Source: Plazaster borealis
Lineage: Eukaryota; Echinodermata; Asteroidea; Forcipulatida; Labidiasteridae
Length of the DNA: 64,000 bases
Direction of reading: 5' to 3'
NCBI GenBank assembly: GCA_021014325.1
Contig: JAJGQC010000474.1
Location: forward strand, 1 to 64,000
Shown one piece after another: positions 23,834-37,700 of this stretch; positions within the stretch are counted from its first letter, which is position 1, and the number at the start of each line of letters is the position of its first letter. The notes beneath the pieces were generated by a model. The model saw only the letters and a list, made by a program, of their open reading frames with translations, was not told the DNA's origin and searched no databases. The position numbers were made by a program, and so were the translations under genes.

Positions 23834-26800
23834 TTGTGCAAATCCTGCATTATTCTGAGGGTGATTTGGCCGTGCTTACTTTGTGTTTCTCTCTTTGACT
23901 GCCCTGTGCACAAAAATCCCATTGAACATGCTTCTGAGGAGCCTTCTGAGTATCCCCACTTGCTGGTCATTTCCGGTATGGAGATGGCACAAGGCGGCCA
24001 TAAAATGTTGATTTTCGGATTTAGGGATATGAGAGGCAGAGTTTGGTATAAATTTTGTGTCTCTAGCATGCTTAGTTCAGGAGTTATTGTCAAACATAGC
24101 GCAGACTTTGTTTCAAACAATTTTTCGGCAGGTGTATGTGTACATGTACGTGTTCACACGTAGCCCCAGTTGGTGGTGGTAGCAACCCTACTCCCTGGCC
24201 GCTCGCCTCGCCTACAAAATGGTCAGAGAAACGAAACCAGGACGAGGAGAGAGCCCTTGAGATTGGCTTTCCAATGGTATAAAACTTGTGCAAATCCTGC
24301 ATTATTCTGAGGGTGATTTGGCCGTGCTTACTTTGTGTTTCTCTCTTTGACTGCCCTGTGCACAAAAATCCCATTGAACATGCTTCTGAGGAGCCTTCTG
24401 AGTATCCCCACTTGCTGGTCATTTCCGGTATGGAGATGGCACAAGGCGGCCATAAAATGTTGATTTTCGGATTTAGGGATATGAGAGGCAGAGTTTGGTA
24501 TAAATTTTGTGTCTCTAGCATGCTTAGTTCAGGAGTTATTGTCAAACATAGCGCAGACTTTGTTTCAAACAATTTTTCGGCAGGTGTATGTGTACATGTA
24601 CGTGTTCACACGTAGCCCCAGTTGGTGGTGGTAGCAACCCTACTCCCTGGCCGCTCGCCTCGCCTACAAAATGGTCAGAGAAACGAAACCAGGACGAGGA
24701 GAGAGCCCTTGAGATTGGCTTTCCAATGGTATAAAACTTGTGCAAATCCTGCATTATTCTGAGGGTGATTTGGCCGTGCTTACTTTGTGTTTCTCTCTTT
24801 GACTGCCCTGTGCACAAAAATCCCATTGAACATGCTTCTGAGGAGCCTTCTGAGTATCCCCACTTGCTGGTCATTTCCGGTATGGAGATGGCACAAGGCG
24901 GCCATAAAATGTTGATTTTCGGATTTAGGGATATGAGAGGCAGAGTTTGGTATAAATTTTGTGTCTCTAGCATGCTTAGTTCAGGAGTTATTGTCAAACA
25001 TAGCGCAGACTTTGTTTCAAACCATTTTTCGGCAGGTGTATGTGTACATGTACGTGTTCACACGTAGCCCCAGTTGGTGGTGGTAGCAACCCTACTCCCT
25101 GGCCGCTCGCCTCGCCTACAAAATGGTCAGAGAAACGAAACCAGGACGAGGAGAGAGCCCTTGAGATTGGCTTTCCAATGGTATAAAACTTGTGCAAATC
25201 CTGCATTATTCTGAGGGTGATTTGGCCGTGCTTACTTTGTGTTTCTCTCTTTGACTGCCCTGTGCACAAAAATCCCATTGAACATGCTTCTGAGGAGCCT
25301 TCTGAGTATCCCCACTTGCTGGTCATTTCCGGTATGGAGATGGCACAAGGCGGCCATAAAATGTTGATTTTCGGATTTAGGGATATGAGAGGCAGAGTTT
25401 GGTATAAATTTTGTGTCTCTAGCATGCTTAGTTCAGGAGTTATTGTCAAACATAGCGCAGACTTTGTTTCAAACCATTTTTCGGCAGGTGTATGTGTACA
25501 TGTACGTGTTCACACGTAGCCCCAGTTGGTGGTGGTAGCAACCCTACTCCCTGGCCGCTCGCCTCGCCTACAAAATGGTCAGAGAAACGAAACCAGGACG
25601 AGGAGAGAGCCCTTGAGATTGGCTTTCCAATGGTATAAAACTTGTGCAAATCCTGCATTATTCTGAGGGTGATTTGGCCGTGCTTACTTTGTGTTTCTCT
25701 CTTTGACTGCCCTGTGCACAAAAATCCCATTGAACATGCTTCTGAGGAGCCTTCTGAGTATCCCCACTTGCTGGTCATTTCCGGTATGGAGATGGCACAA
25801 GGCGGCCATAAAATGTTGATTTTCGGATTTAGGGATATGAGAGGCAGAGTTTGGTATAAATTTTGTGTCTCTAGCATGCTTAGTTCAGGAGTTATTGTCA
25901 AACATAGCGCAGACTTTGTTTCAAACAATTTTTCGGCAGGTGTATGTGTACATGTACGTGTTCACACGTAGCCCCAGTTGGTGGTGGTAGCAACCCTACT
26001 CCCTGGCCGCTCGCCTCGCCTACAAAATGGTCAGAGAAACGAAACCAGGACGAGGAGAGAGCCCTTGAGATTGGCTTTCCAATGGTATAAAACTTGTGCA
26101 AATCCTGCATTATTCTGAGGGTGATTTGGCCGTGCTTACTTTGTGTTTCTCTCTTTGACTGCCCTGTGCACAAAAATCCCATTGAACATGCTTCTGAGGA
26201 GCCTTCTGAGTATCCCCACTTGCTGGTCATTTCCGGTATGGAGATGGCACAAGGCGGCCATAAAATGTTGATTTTCGGATTTAGGGATATGAGAGGCAGA
26301 GTTTGGTATAAATTTTGTGTCTCTAGCATGCTTAGTTCAGGAGTTATTGTCAAACATAGCGCAGACTTTGTTTCAAACCATTTTTCGGCAGGTGTATGTG
26401 TACATGTACGTGTTCACACGTAGCCCCAGTTGGTGGTGGTAGCAACCCTACTCCCTGGCCGCTCGCCTCGCCTACAAAATGGTCAGAGAAACGAAACCAG
26501 GACGAGGAGAGAGCCCTTGAGATTGGCTTTCCAATGGTATAAAACTTGTGCAAATCCTGCATTATTCTGAGGGTGATTTGGCCGTGCTTACTTTGTGTTT
26601 CTCTCTTTGACTGCCCTGTGCACAAAAATCCCATTGAACATGCTTCTGAGGAGCCTTCTGAGTATCCCCACTTGCTGGTCATTTCCGGTATGGAGATGGC
26701 ACAAGGCGGCCATAAAATGTTGATTTTCGGATTTAGGGATATGAGAGGCAGAGTTTGGTATAAATTTTGTGTCTCTAGCATGCTTAGTTCAGGAGTTATT

Positions 26801-27901
26801 GTCAAACATAGCGCAGACTTTGTTTCAAACCATTATTCGGCAGGTGTATGTGTACATGTACGTGTTCACACGTAGCCCCAGTTGGTGGTGGTAGCAACCC
26901 TACTCCCTGGCCGCTCGCCTCGCCTACAAAATGGTCAGAGAAACGAAACCAGGACGAGGAGAGAGCCCTTGAGATTGGCTTTCCAATGGTATAAAACTTG
27001 TGCAAATCCTGCATTATTCTGAGGGTGATTTGGCCGTGCTTACTTTGTGTTTCTCTCTTTGACTGCCCTGTGCACAAAAATCCCATTGAACATGCTTCTG
27101 AGGAGCCTTCTGAGTATCCCCACTTGCTGGTCATTTCCGGTATGGAGATGGCACAAGGCGGCCATAAAATGTTGATTTTCGGATTTAGGGATATGAGAGG
27201 CAGAGTTTGGTATAAATTTTGTGTCTCTAGCATGCTTAGTTCAGGAGTTATTGTCAAACATAGCGCAGACTTTGTTTCAAACAATTTTTCGGCAGGTGTA
27301 TGTGTACATGTACGTGTTCACACGTAGCCCCAGTTGGTGGTGGTAGCAACCCTACTCCCTGGCCGCTCGCCTCGCCTACAAAATGGTCAGAGAAACGAAA
27401 CCAGGACGAGGAGAGAGCCCTTGAGATTGGCTTTCCAATGGTATAAAACTTGTGCAAATCCTGCATTATTCTGAGGGTGATTTGGCCGTGCTTACTTTGT
27501 GTTTCTCTCTTTGACTGCCCTGTGCACAAAAATCCCATTGAACATGCTTCTGAGGAGCCTTCTGAGTATCCCCACTTGCTGGTCATTTCCGGTATGGAGA
27601 TGGCACAAGGCGGCCATAAAATGTTGATTTTCGGATTTAGGGATATGAGAGGCAGAGTTTGGTATAAATTTTGTGTCTCTAGCATGCTTAGTTCAGGAGT
27701 TATTGTCAAACATAGCGCAGACTTTGTTTCAAACCATTTTTCGGCAGGTGTATGTGTACATGTACGTGTTCACACGTAGCCCCAGTTGGTGGTGGTAGCA
27801 ACCCTACTCCCTGGCCGCTCGCCTCGCCTACAAAATGGTCAGAGAAACGAAACCAGGACGAGGAGAGAGCCCTTGAGATTGGCTTTCCAATGGTATAAAA
27901 C

Positions 27902-28357
27902 TTGTGCAAATCCTGCATTATTCTGAGGGTGATTTGGCCGTGCTTACTTTGTGTTTCTCTCTTTGACTGCCCTGTGCACAAAAATCCCATTGAACATGCT
28001 TCTGAGGAGCCTTCTGAGTATCCCCACTTGCTGGTCATTTCCGGTATGGAGATGGCACAAGGCGGCCATAAAATGTTGATTTTCGGATTTAGGGATATGA
28101 GAGGCAGAGTTTGGTATAAATTTTGTGTCTCTAGCATGCTTAGTTCAGGAGTTATTGTCAAACATAGCGCAGACTTTGTTTCAAACAATTTTTCGGCAGG
28201 CAGGTGTATGTGTACATGTACGTGTTCACACGTAGCCCCAGTTGGTGGTGGTAGCAACCCTACTCCCTGGCCGCTCGCCTCGCCTACAAAATGGTCAGAG
28301 AAACGAAACCAGGACGAGGAGAGAGCCCTTGAGATTGGCTTTCCAATGGTATAAAAC
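27902..28357. repeat. 456-bp monomer with CAGG duplication
   Basis: GGCAGGCAGGTG near 28196-28207 replaces GGCAGGTG, a 4-bp tandem duplication. Because 456 is divisible by 3, the minus-strand open frame runs through into the next unit and gives a 303-codon frame at 27706-28617. No other unit does this. Confidence 0.9.
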
Positions 28358-31069
28358 TTGTGCAAATCCTGCATTATTCTGAGGGTGATTTGGCCGTGCT
28401 TACTTTGTGTTTCTCTCTTTGACTGCCCTGTGCACAAAAATCCCATTGAACATGCTTCTGAGGAGCCTTCTGAGTATCCCCACTTGCTGGTCATTTCCGG
28501 TATGGAGATGGCACAAGGCGGCCATAAAATGTTGATTTTCGGATTTAGGGATATGAGAGGCAGAGTTTGGTATAAATTTTGTGTCTCTAGCATGCTTAGT
28601 TCAGGAGTTATTGTCAAACATAGCGCAGACTTTGTTTCAAACCATTATTCGGCAGGTGTATGTGTACATGTACGTGTTCACACGTAGCCCCAGTTGGTGG
28701 TGGTAGCAACCCTACTCCCTGGCCGCTCGCCTCGCCTACAAAATGGTCAGAGAAACGAAACCAGGACGAGGAGAGAGCCCTTGAGATTGGCTTTCCAATG
28801 GTATAAAACTTGTGCAAATCCTGCATTATTCTGAGGGTGATTTGGCCGTGCTTACTTTGTGTTTCTCTCTTTGACTGCCCTGTGCACAAAAATCCCATTG
28901 AACATGCTTCTGAGGAGCCTTCTGAGTATCCCCACTTGCTGGTCATTTCCGGTATGGAGATGGCACAAGGCGGCCATAAAATGTTGATTTTCGGATTTAG
29001 GGATATGAGAGGCAGAGTTTGGTATAAATTTTGTGTCTCTAGCATGCTTAGTTCAGGAGTTATTGTCAAACATAGCGCAGACTTTGTTTCAAACCATTAT
29101 TCGGCAGGTGTATGTGTACATGTACGTGTTCACACGTAGCCCCAGTTGGTGGTGGTAGCAACCCTACTCCCTGGCCGCTCGCCTCGCCTACAAAATGGTC
29201 AGAGAAACGAAACCAGGACGAGGAGAGAGCCCTTGAGATTGGCTTTCCAATGGTATAAAACTTGTGCAAATCCTGCATTATTCTGAGGGTGATTTGGCCG
29301 TGCTTACTTTGTGTTTCTCTCTTTGACTGCCCTGTGCACAAAAATCCCATTGAACATGCTTCTGAGGCGCCTTCTGAGTATCCCCACTTGCTGGTCATTT
29401 CCGGTATGGAGATGGCACAAGGCGGCCATAAAATGTTGATTTTCGGATTTAGGGATATGAGAGGCAGAGTTTGGTATAAATTTTGTGTCTCTAGCATGCT
29501 TAGTTCAGGAGTTATTGTCAAACATAGCGCAGACTTTGTTTCAAACCATTATTCGGCAGGTGTATGTGTACATGTACGTGTTCACACGTAGCCCCAGTTG
29601 GTGGTGGTAGCAACCCTACTCCCTGGCCGCTCGCCTCGCCTACAAAATGGTCAGAGAAACGAAACCAGGACGAGGAGAGAGCCCTTGAGATTGGCTTTCC
29701 AATGGTATAAAACTTGTGCAAATCCTGCATTATTCTGAGGGTGATTTGGCCGTGCTTACTTTGTGTTTCTCTCTTTGACTGCCCTGTGCACAAAAATCCC
29801 ATTGAACATGCTTCTGAGGAGCCTTCTGAGTATCCCCACTTGCTGGTCATTTCCGGTATGGAGATGGCACAAGGCGGCCATAAAATGTTGATTTTCGGAT
29901 TTAGGGATATGAGAGGCAGAGTTTGGTATAAATTTTGTGTCTCTAGCATGCTTAGTTCAGGAGTTATTGTCAAACATAGCGCAGACTTTGTTTCAAACCA
30001 TTTTTCGGCAGGTGTATGTGTACATGTACGTGTTCACACGTAGCCCCAGTTGGTGGTGGTAGCAACCCTACTCCCTGGCCGCTCGCCTCGCCTACAAAAT
30101 GGTCAGAGAAACGAAACCAGGACGAGGAGAGAGCCCTTGAGATTGGCTTTCCAATGGTATAAAACTTGTGCAAATCCTGCATTATTCTGAGGGTGATTTG
30201 GCCGTGCTTACTTTGTGTTTCTCTCTTTGACTGCCCTGTGCACAAAAATCCCATTGAACATGCTTCTGAGGAGCCTTCTGAGTATCCCCACTTGCTGGTC
30301 ATTTCCGGTATGGAGATGGCACAAGGCGGCCATAAAATGTTGATTTTCGGATTTAGGGATATGAGAGGCAGAGTTTGGTATAAATTTTGTGTCTCTAGCA
30401 TGCTTAGTTCAGGAGTTATTGTCAAACATAGCGCAGACTTTGTTTCAAACAATTTTTCGGCAGGTGTATGTGTACATGTACGTGTTCACACGTAGCCCCA
30501 GTTGGTGGTGGTAGCAACCCTACTCCCTGGCCGCTCGCCTCGCCTACAAAATGGTCAGAGAAACGAAACCAGGACGAGGAGAGAGCCCTTGAGATTGGCT
30601 TTCCAATGGTATAAAACTTGTGCAAATCCTGCATTATTCTGAGGGTGATTTGGCCGTGCTTACTTTGTGTTTCTCTCTTTGACTGCCCTGTGCACAAAAA
30701 TCCCATTGAACATGCTTCTGAGGAGCCTTCTGAGTATCCCCACTTGCTGGTCATTTACGGTATGGAGATGGCACAAGGCGGCCATAAAATGTTGATTTTC
30801 GGATTTAGGGATATGAGAGGCAGAGTTTGGTATAAATTTTGTGTCTCTAGCATGCTTAGTTCAGGAGTTATTGTCAAACATAGCGCAGACTTTGTTTCAA
30901 ACCATTATTCGGCAGGTGTATGTGTACATGTACGTGTTCACACGTAGCCCCAGTTGGTGGTGGTAGCAACCCTACTCCCTGGCCGCTCGCCTCGCCTACA
31001 AAATGGTCAGAGAAACGAAACCAGGACGAGGAGAGAGCCCTTGAGATTGGCTTTCCAATGGTATAAAAC

Positions 31070-34000
31070 TTGTGCAAATCCTGCATTATTCTGAGGGTGA
31101 TTTGGCCGTGCTTACTTTGTGTTTCTCTCTTTGACTGCCCTGTGCACAAAAATCCCATTGAACATGCTTCTGAGGAGCCTTCTGAGTATCCCCACTTGCT
31201 GGTCATTTCCGGTATGGAGATGGCACAAGGCGGCCATAAAATGTTGATTTTCGGATTTAGGGATATGAGAGGCAGAGTTTGGTATAAATTTTGTGTCTCT
31301 AGCATGCTTAGTTCAGGAGTTATTGTCAAACATAGCGCAGACTTTGTTTCAAACCATTATTCGGCAGGTGTTTATGTCTTGCATGTGTACATGTACGTGT
31401 TCACACGTAGCCCCAGTTGGTGGTGGTAGCAACCCTACTCCCTGGCCGCTCGCCTCGCCTACAAAATGGTCAGAGAAACGAAACCAGGACGAGGAGAGAG
31501 CCCTTGAGATTGGCTTTCCAATGGTATAAAACTTGTGCAAATCCTGCATTATTCTGAGGGTGATTTGGCCGTGCTTACTTTGTGTTTCTCTCTTTGACTG
31601 CCCTGTGCACAAAAATCCCATTGAACATGCTTCTGAGGAGCCTTCTGAGTATCCCCACTTGCTGGTCATTTCCGGTATGGAGATGGCACAAGGCGGCCAT
31701 AAAATGTTGATTTTCGGATTTAGGGATATGAGAGGCAGAGTTTGGTATAAATTTTGTGTCTCTAGCATGCTTAGTTCAGGAGTTATTGTCAAACATAGCG
31801 CAGACTTTGTTTCAAACCATTATTCGGCAGGTGTATGTGTACATGTACGTGTTCACACGTAGCCCCAGTTGGTGGTGGTAGCAACCCTACTCCCTGGCCG
31901 CTCGCCTCGCCTACAAAATGGTCAGAGAAACGAAACCAGGACGAGGAGAGAGCCCTTGAGATAGGCTTTCCAATGGTATAAAACTTGTGCAAATCCTGCA
32001 TTATTCTGAGGGTGATTTGGCCGTGCTTACTTTGTGTTTCTCTCTTTGACTGCCCTGTGCACAAAAATCCCATTGAACATGCTTCTGAGGCGCCTTCTGA
32101 GTATCCCCACTTGCTGGTCATTTCCGGTATGGAGATGGCATAAGGCGGCCATAAAATGTTGATTTTCGGATTTAGGGATATGAGAGGCAGAGTTTGGTAT
32201 AAATTTTGTGTCTCTAGCATGCTTAGTTCAGGAGTTATTGTCAAACATAGCGCAGACTTTGTTTCAAACCATTATTCGGCAGGTGTTTATGTCTTGCATG
32301 TGTACATGTACGTGTTCACACGTAGCCCCAGTTGGTGGTGTTAGCAACCCTACTCCCTGGCCGCTCGCCTCGCCTACAAAATGGTCAGAGAAACGAAACC
32401 AGGACGAGGAGAGAGCCCTTGAGATTGGCTTTCCAATGGTATAAAACTTGTGCAAATCCTGCATTATTCTGAGGGTGATTTGGCCGTGCTTACTTTGTGT
32501 TTCTCTCTTTGACTGCCCTGTGCACAAAAATCCCATTGAACATGCTTCTGAGGAGCCTTCTGAGTATCCCCACTTGCTGGTCATTTCCGGTATGGAGATG
32601 GCACAAGGCGGCCATAAAATGTTGATTTTCGGATTTAGGGATATGAGAGGCAGAGTTTGGTATAAATTTTGTGTCTCTAGCATGCTTAGTTCAGGAGTTA
32701 TTGTCAAACATAGCGCAGACTTTGTTTCAAACCATTATTCGGCAGGTGTATGTGTACATGTACGTGTTCACACGTAGCCCCAGTTGGTGGTGGTAGCAAC
32801 CCTACTCCCTGGCCGCTCGCCTCGCCTACAAAATGGTCAGAGAAACGAAACCAGGACGAGGAGAGAGCCCTTGAGATTGGCTTTCCAATGGTATAAAACT
32901 TGTGCAAATCCTGCATTATTCTGAGGGTGATTTGGCCGTGCTTACTTTGTGTTTCTCTCTTTGACTGCCCTGTGCACAAAAATCCCATTGAACATGCTTC
33001 TGAGGCGCCTTCTGAGTATCCCCACTTGCTGGTCATTTCCGGTATGGAGATGGCATAAGGCGGCCATAAAATGTTGATTTTCGGATTTAGGGATATGAGA
33101 GGCAGAGTTTGGTATAAATTTTGTGTCTCTAGCATGCTTAGTTCAGGAGTTATTGTCAAACATAGCGCAGACTTTGTTTCAAACCATTATTCGGCAGGTG
33201 TTTATGTCTTGCATGTGTACATGTACGTGTTCACACGTAGCCCCAGTTGGTGGTGGTAGCAACCCTACTCCCTGGCCGCTCGCCTCGCCTACAAAATGGT
33301 CAGAGAAACGAAACCAGGACGAGGAGAGAGCCCTTGAGATTGGCTTTCCAATGGTATAAAACTTGTGCAAATCCTGCATTATTCTGAGGGTGATTTGGCC
33401 GTGCTTACTTTGTGTTTCTCTCTTTGACTGCCCTGTGCACAAAAATCCCATTGAACATGCTTCTGAGGAGCCTTCTGAGTATCCCCACTTGCTGGTCATT
33501 TACGGTATGGAGATGGCACAAGGCGGCCATAAAATGTTGATTTTCGGATTTAGGGATATGAGAGGCAGAGTTTGGTATAAATTTTGTGTCTCTAGCATGC
33601 TTAGTTCAGGAGTTATTGTCAAACATAGCGCAGACTTTGTTTCAAACCATTATTCGGCAGGTGTATGTGTACATGTACGTGTTCACACGTAGCCCCAGTT
33701 GGTGGTGGTAGCAACCCTACTCCCTGGCCGCTCGCCTCGCCTACAAAATGGTCAGAGAAACGAAACTAGGACGAGGAGAGAGCCCTTGAGATTGGCTTTC
33801 CAATGGTATAAAACTTGTGCAAATCCTGCATTATTCTGAGGGTGATTTGGCCGTGCTTACTTTGTGTTTCTCTCTTTGACTGCCCTGTGCACAAAAATCC
33901 CATTGAACATGCTTCTGAGGAGCCTTCTGAGTATCCCCACTTGCTGGTCATTTCCGGTATGGAGATGGCACAAGGCGGCCATAAAATGTTGATTTTCGGA

Positions 34001-34729
34001 TTTAGGGATATGAGAGGCAGAGTTTGGTATAAATTTTGTGTCTCTAGCATGCTTAGTTCAGGAGTTATTGTCAAACATAGCGCAGACTTTGTTTCAAACC
34101 ATTATTCGGCAGGTGTTTATTTCTTGCATGTGTACATGTACGTGTTCACACGTAGCCCCAGTTGGTGGTGGTAGCAACCCTACTCCCTGGCCGCTCGCCT
34201 CGCCTACAAAATGGTCAGAGAAACGAAACCAGGACGAGGAGAGAGCCCTTGAGATTGGCTTTCCAATGGTATAAAACTTGTGCAAATCCTGCATTATTCT
34301 GAGGGTGATTTGGCCGTGCTTACTTTGTGTTTCTCTCTTTGACTGCCCTGTGCACAAAAATCCCATTGAACATGCTTCTGAGGCGCCTTCTGAGTATCCC
34401 CACTTGCTGGTCATTTCCGGTATGGAGATGGCACAAGGCGGCCATAAAATGTTGATTTTCGGATTTAGGGATATGAGAGGCAGAGTTTGGTATAAATTTT
34501 GTGTCTCTAGCATGCTTAGTTCAGGAGTTATTGTCAAACATAGCGCAGACTTTGTTTCAAACCATTATTCGGCAGGTGTATGTGTACATGTACGTGTTCA
34601 CACGTAGCCCCAGTTGGTGGTGGTAGCAACCCTACTCCCTGGCCGCTCGCCTCGCCTACAAAATGGTCAGAGAAACGAAACCAGGACGAGGAGAGAGCCC
34701 TTGAGATTGGCTTTCCAATGGTATAAAAC
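31070..34729. repeat. Eight-monomer block, copy 1 (3,660 bp, 4 x 915)
   Basis: Eight units of lengths 463, 452, 463, 452, 463, 452, 463, 452. Markers are GAGATAGGC at the 1533-type unit end (about 31968), GGCGCC plus TAAGG in the third unit (31985), and TTATTTCTTGC in the seventh (33815). All three recur exactly 3,660 bp later. Units five and six do not share their point variants with the second block, so homogenisation is partial. Confidence 0.55.
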
Positions 34730-37700
34730 TTGTGCAAATCCTGCATTATTCTGAGGGTGATTTGGCCGTGCTTACTTTGTGTTTCTCTCTTTGACTGCCC
34801 TGTGCACAAAAATCCCATTGAACATGCTTCTGAGGAGCCTTCTGAGTATCCCCACTTGCTGGTCATTTCCGGTATGGAGATGGCACAAGGCGGCCATAAA
34901 ATGTTGATTTTCGGATTTAGGGATATGAGAGGCAGAGTTTGGTATAAATTTTGTGTCTCTAGCATGCTTAGTTCAGGAGTTATTGTCAAACATAGCGCAG
35001 ACTTTGTTTCAAACCATTATTCGGCAGGTGTTTATGTCTTGCATGTGTACATGTACGTGTTCACACGTAGCCCCAGTTGGTGGTGGTAGCAACCCTACTC
35101 CCTGGCCGCTCGCCTCGCCTACAAAATGGTCAGAGAAACGAAACCAGGACGAGGAGAGAGCCCTTGAGATTGGCTTTCCAATGGTATAAAACTTGTGCAA
35201 ATCCTGCATTATTCTGAGGGTGATTTGGCCGTGCTTACTTTGTGTTTCTCTCTTTGACTGCCCTGTGCACAAAAATCCCATTGAACATGCTTCTGAGGAG
35301 CCTTCTGAGTATCCCCACTTGCTGGTCATTTCCGGTATGGAGATGGCACAAGGCGGCCATAAAATGTTGATTTTCGGATTTAGGGATATGAGAGGCAGAG
35401 TTTGGTATAAATTTTGTGTCTCTAGCATGCTTAGTTCAGGAGTTATTGTCAAACATAGCGCAGACTTTGTTTCAAACCATTATTCGGCAGGTGTATGTGT
35501 ACATGTACGTGTTCACACGTAGCCCCAGTTGGTGGTGGTAGCAACCCTACTCCCTGGCCGCTCGCCTCGCCTACAAAATGGTCAGAGAAACGAAACCAGG
35601 ACGAGGAGAGAGCCCTTGAGATAGGCTTTCCAATGGTATAAAACTTGTGCAAATCCTGCATTATTCTGAGGGTGATTTGGCCGTGCTTACTTTGTGTTTC
35701 TCTCTTTGACTGCCCTGTGCACAAAAATCCCATTGAACATGCTTCTGAGGCGCCTTCTGAGTATCCCCACTTGCTGGTCATTTCCGGTATGGAGATGGCA
35801 TAAGGCGGCCATAAAATGTTGATTTTCGGATTTAGGGATATGAGAGGCAGAGTTTGGTATAAATTTTGTGTCTCTAGCATGCTTAGTTCAGGAGTTATTG
35901 TCAAACATAGCGCAGACTTTGTTTCAAACCATTATTCGGCAGGTGTTTATGTCTTGCATGTGTACATGTACGTGTTCACACGTAGCCCCAGTTGGTGGTG
36001 GTAGCAACCCTACTCCCTGGCCGCTCGCCTCGCCTACAAAATGGTCAGAGAAACGAAACCAGGACGAGGAGAGAGCCCTTGAGATTGGCTTTCCAATGGT
36101 ATAAAACTTGTGCAAATCCTGCATTATTCTGAGGGTGATTTGGCCGTGCTTACTTTGTGTTTCTCTCTTTGACTGCCCTGTGCACAAAAATCCCATTGAA
36201 CATGCTTCTGAGGAGCCTTCTGAGTATCCCCACTTGCTGGTCATTTCCGGTATGGAGATGGCACAAGGCGGCCATAAAATGTTGATTTTCGGATTTAGGG
36301 ATATGAGAGGCAGAGTTTGGTATAAATTTTGTGTCTCTAGCATGCTTAGTTCAGGAGTTATTGTCAAACATAGCGCAGACTTTGTTTCAAACCATTATTC
36401 GGCAGGTGTATGTGTACATGTACGTGTTCACACGTAGCCCCAGTTGGTGGTGGTAGCAACCCTACTCCCTGGCCGCTCGCCTCGCCTACAAAATGGTCAG
36501 AGAAACGAAACCAGGACGAGGAGAGAGCCCTTGAGATTGGCTTTCCAATGGTATAAAACTTGTGCAAATCCTGCATTATTCTGAGGGTGATTTGGCCGTG
36601 CTTACTTTGTGTTTCTCTCTTTGACTGCCCTGTGCACAAAAATCCCATTGAACATGCTTCTGAGGAGCCTTCTGAGTATCCCCACTTGCTGGTCATTTCC
36701 GGTATGGAGATGGCACAAGGCGGCCATAAAATGTTGATTTTCGGATTTAGGGATATGAGAGGCAGAGTTTGGTATAAATTTTGTGTCTCTAGCATGCTTA
36801 GTTCAGGAGTTATTGTCAAACATAGCGCAGACTTTGTTTCAAACCATTATTCGGCAGGTGTTTATGTCTTGCATGTGTACATGTACGTGTTCACACGTAG
36901 CCCCAGTTGGTGGTGGTAGCAACCCTACGTCCTGGCCGCTCGCCTCGCCTACAAAATGGTCAGAGAAACGAAACCAGGACGAGGAGAGAGCCCTTGAGAT
37001 TGGCTTTCCAATGGTATAAAACTTGTGCAAATCCTGCATTATTCTGAGGGTGATTTGGCCGTGCTTACTTTGTGTTTCTCTCTTTGACTGCCCTGTGCAC
37101 AAAAATCCCATTGAACATGCTTCTGAGGAGCCTTCTGAGTATCCCCACTTGCTGGTCATTTCCGGTATGGAGATGGCACAAGGCGGCCATAAAATGTTGA
37201 TTTTCGGATTTAGGGATATGAGAGGCAGAGTTTGGTATAAATTTTGTGTCTCTAGCATGCTTAGTTCAGGAGTTATTGTCAAACATAGCGCAGACTTTGT
37301 TTCAAACCATTATTCGGCAGGTGTATGTGTACATGTACGTGTTCACACGTAGCCCCAGTTGGTGGTGGTAGCAACCCTACTCCCTGGCCGCTCGCCTCGC
37401 CTACAAAATGGTCAGAGAAACGAAACCAGGACGAGGAGAGAGCCCTTGAGATTGGCTTTCCAATGGTATAAAACTTGTGCAAATCCTGCATTATTCTGAG
37501 GGTGATTTGGCCGTGCTTACTTTGTGTTTCTCTCTTTGACTGCCCTGTGCACAAAAATCCCATTGAACATGCTTCTGAGGCGCCTTCTGAGTATCCCCAC
37601 TTGCTGGTCATTTCCGGTATGGAGATGGCATAAGGCGGCCATAAAATGTTGATTTTCGGATTTAGGGATATGAGAGGCAGAGTTTGGTATAAATTTTGTG

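Larger units (their letters stand above)
8004..31069. repeat. Central zone: uniform 452-bp monomers (51 units)
   Basis: Fifty of the 51 units are short; only 10262 is long (464 bp). The 37 units from 11178 to 27901 are each exactly 452 bp. Private markers define the zone. CATTTTTCGG replaces CATTATTCGG in 19 units between 9360 and 29714. AATTTTTCGG occurs in nine units (12986, 19314, 21122, 23834, 24286, 25642, 26998, 27902, 30166). Neither appears elsewhere in the window. From about 13.4 kb to 30.6 kb the CCAAGACG and GAGATAGGC variants of the outer zones are absent. I infer recent local amplification from few founder units. The right boundary is gradual, since the first GGCGCC unit is already at 29262. 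Confidence 0.9.

Noticed and set aside
28183..28210. 303-codon frame (27706-28617) as a real duplicated-domain protein
   Set aside because: It exists only because of one CAGG duplication that makes a unit divisible by three. Its two halves are ordinary monomer translations.
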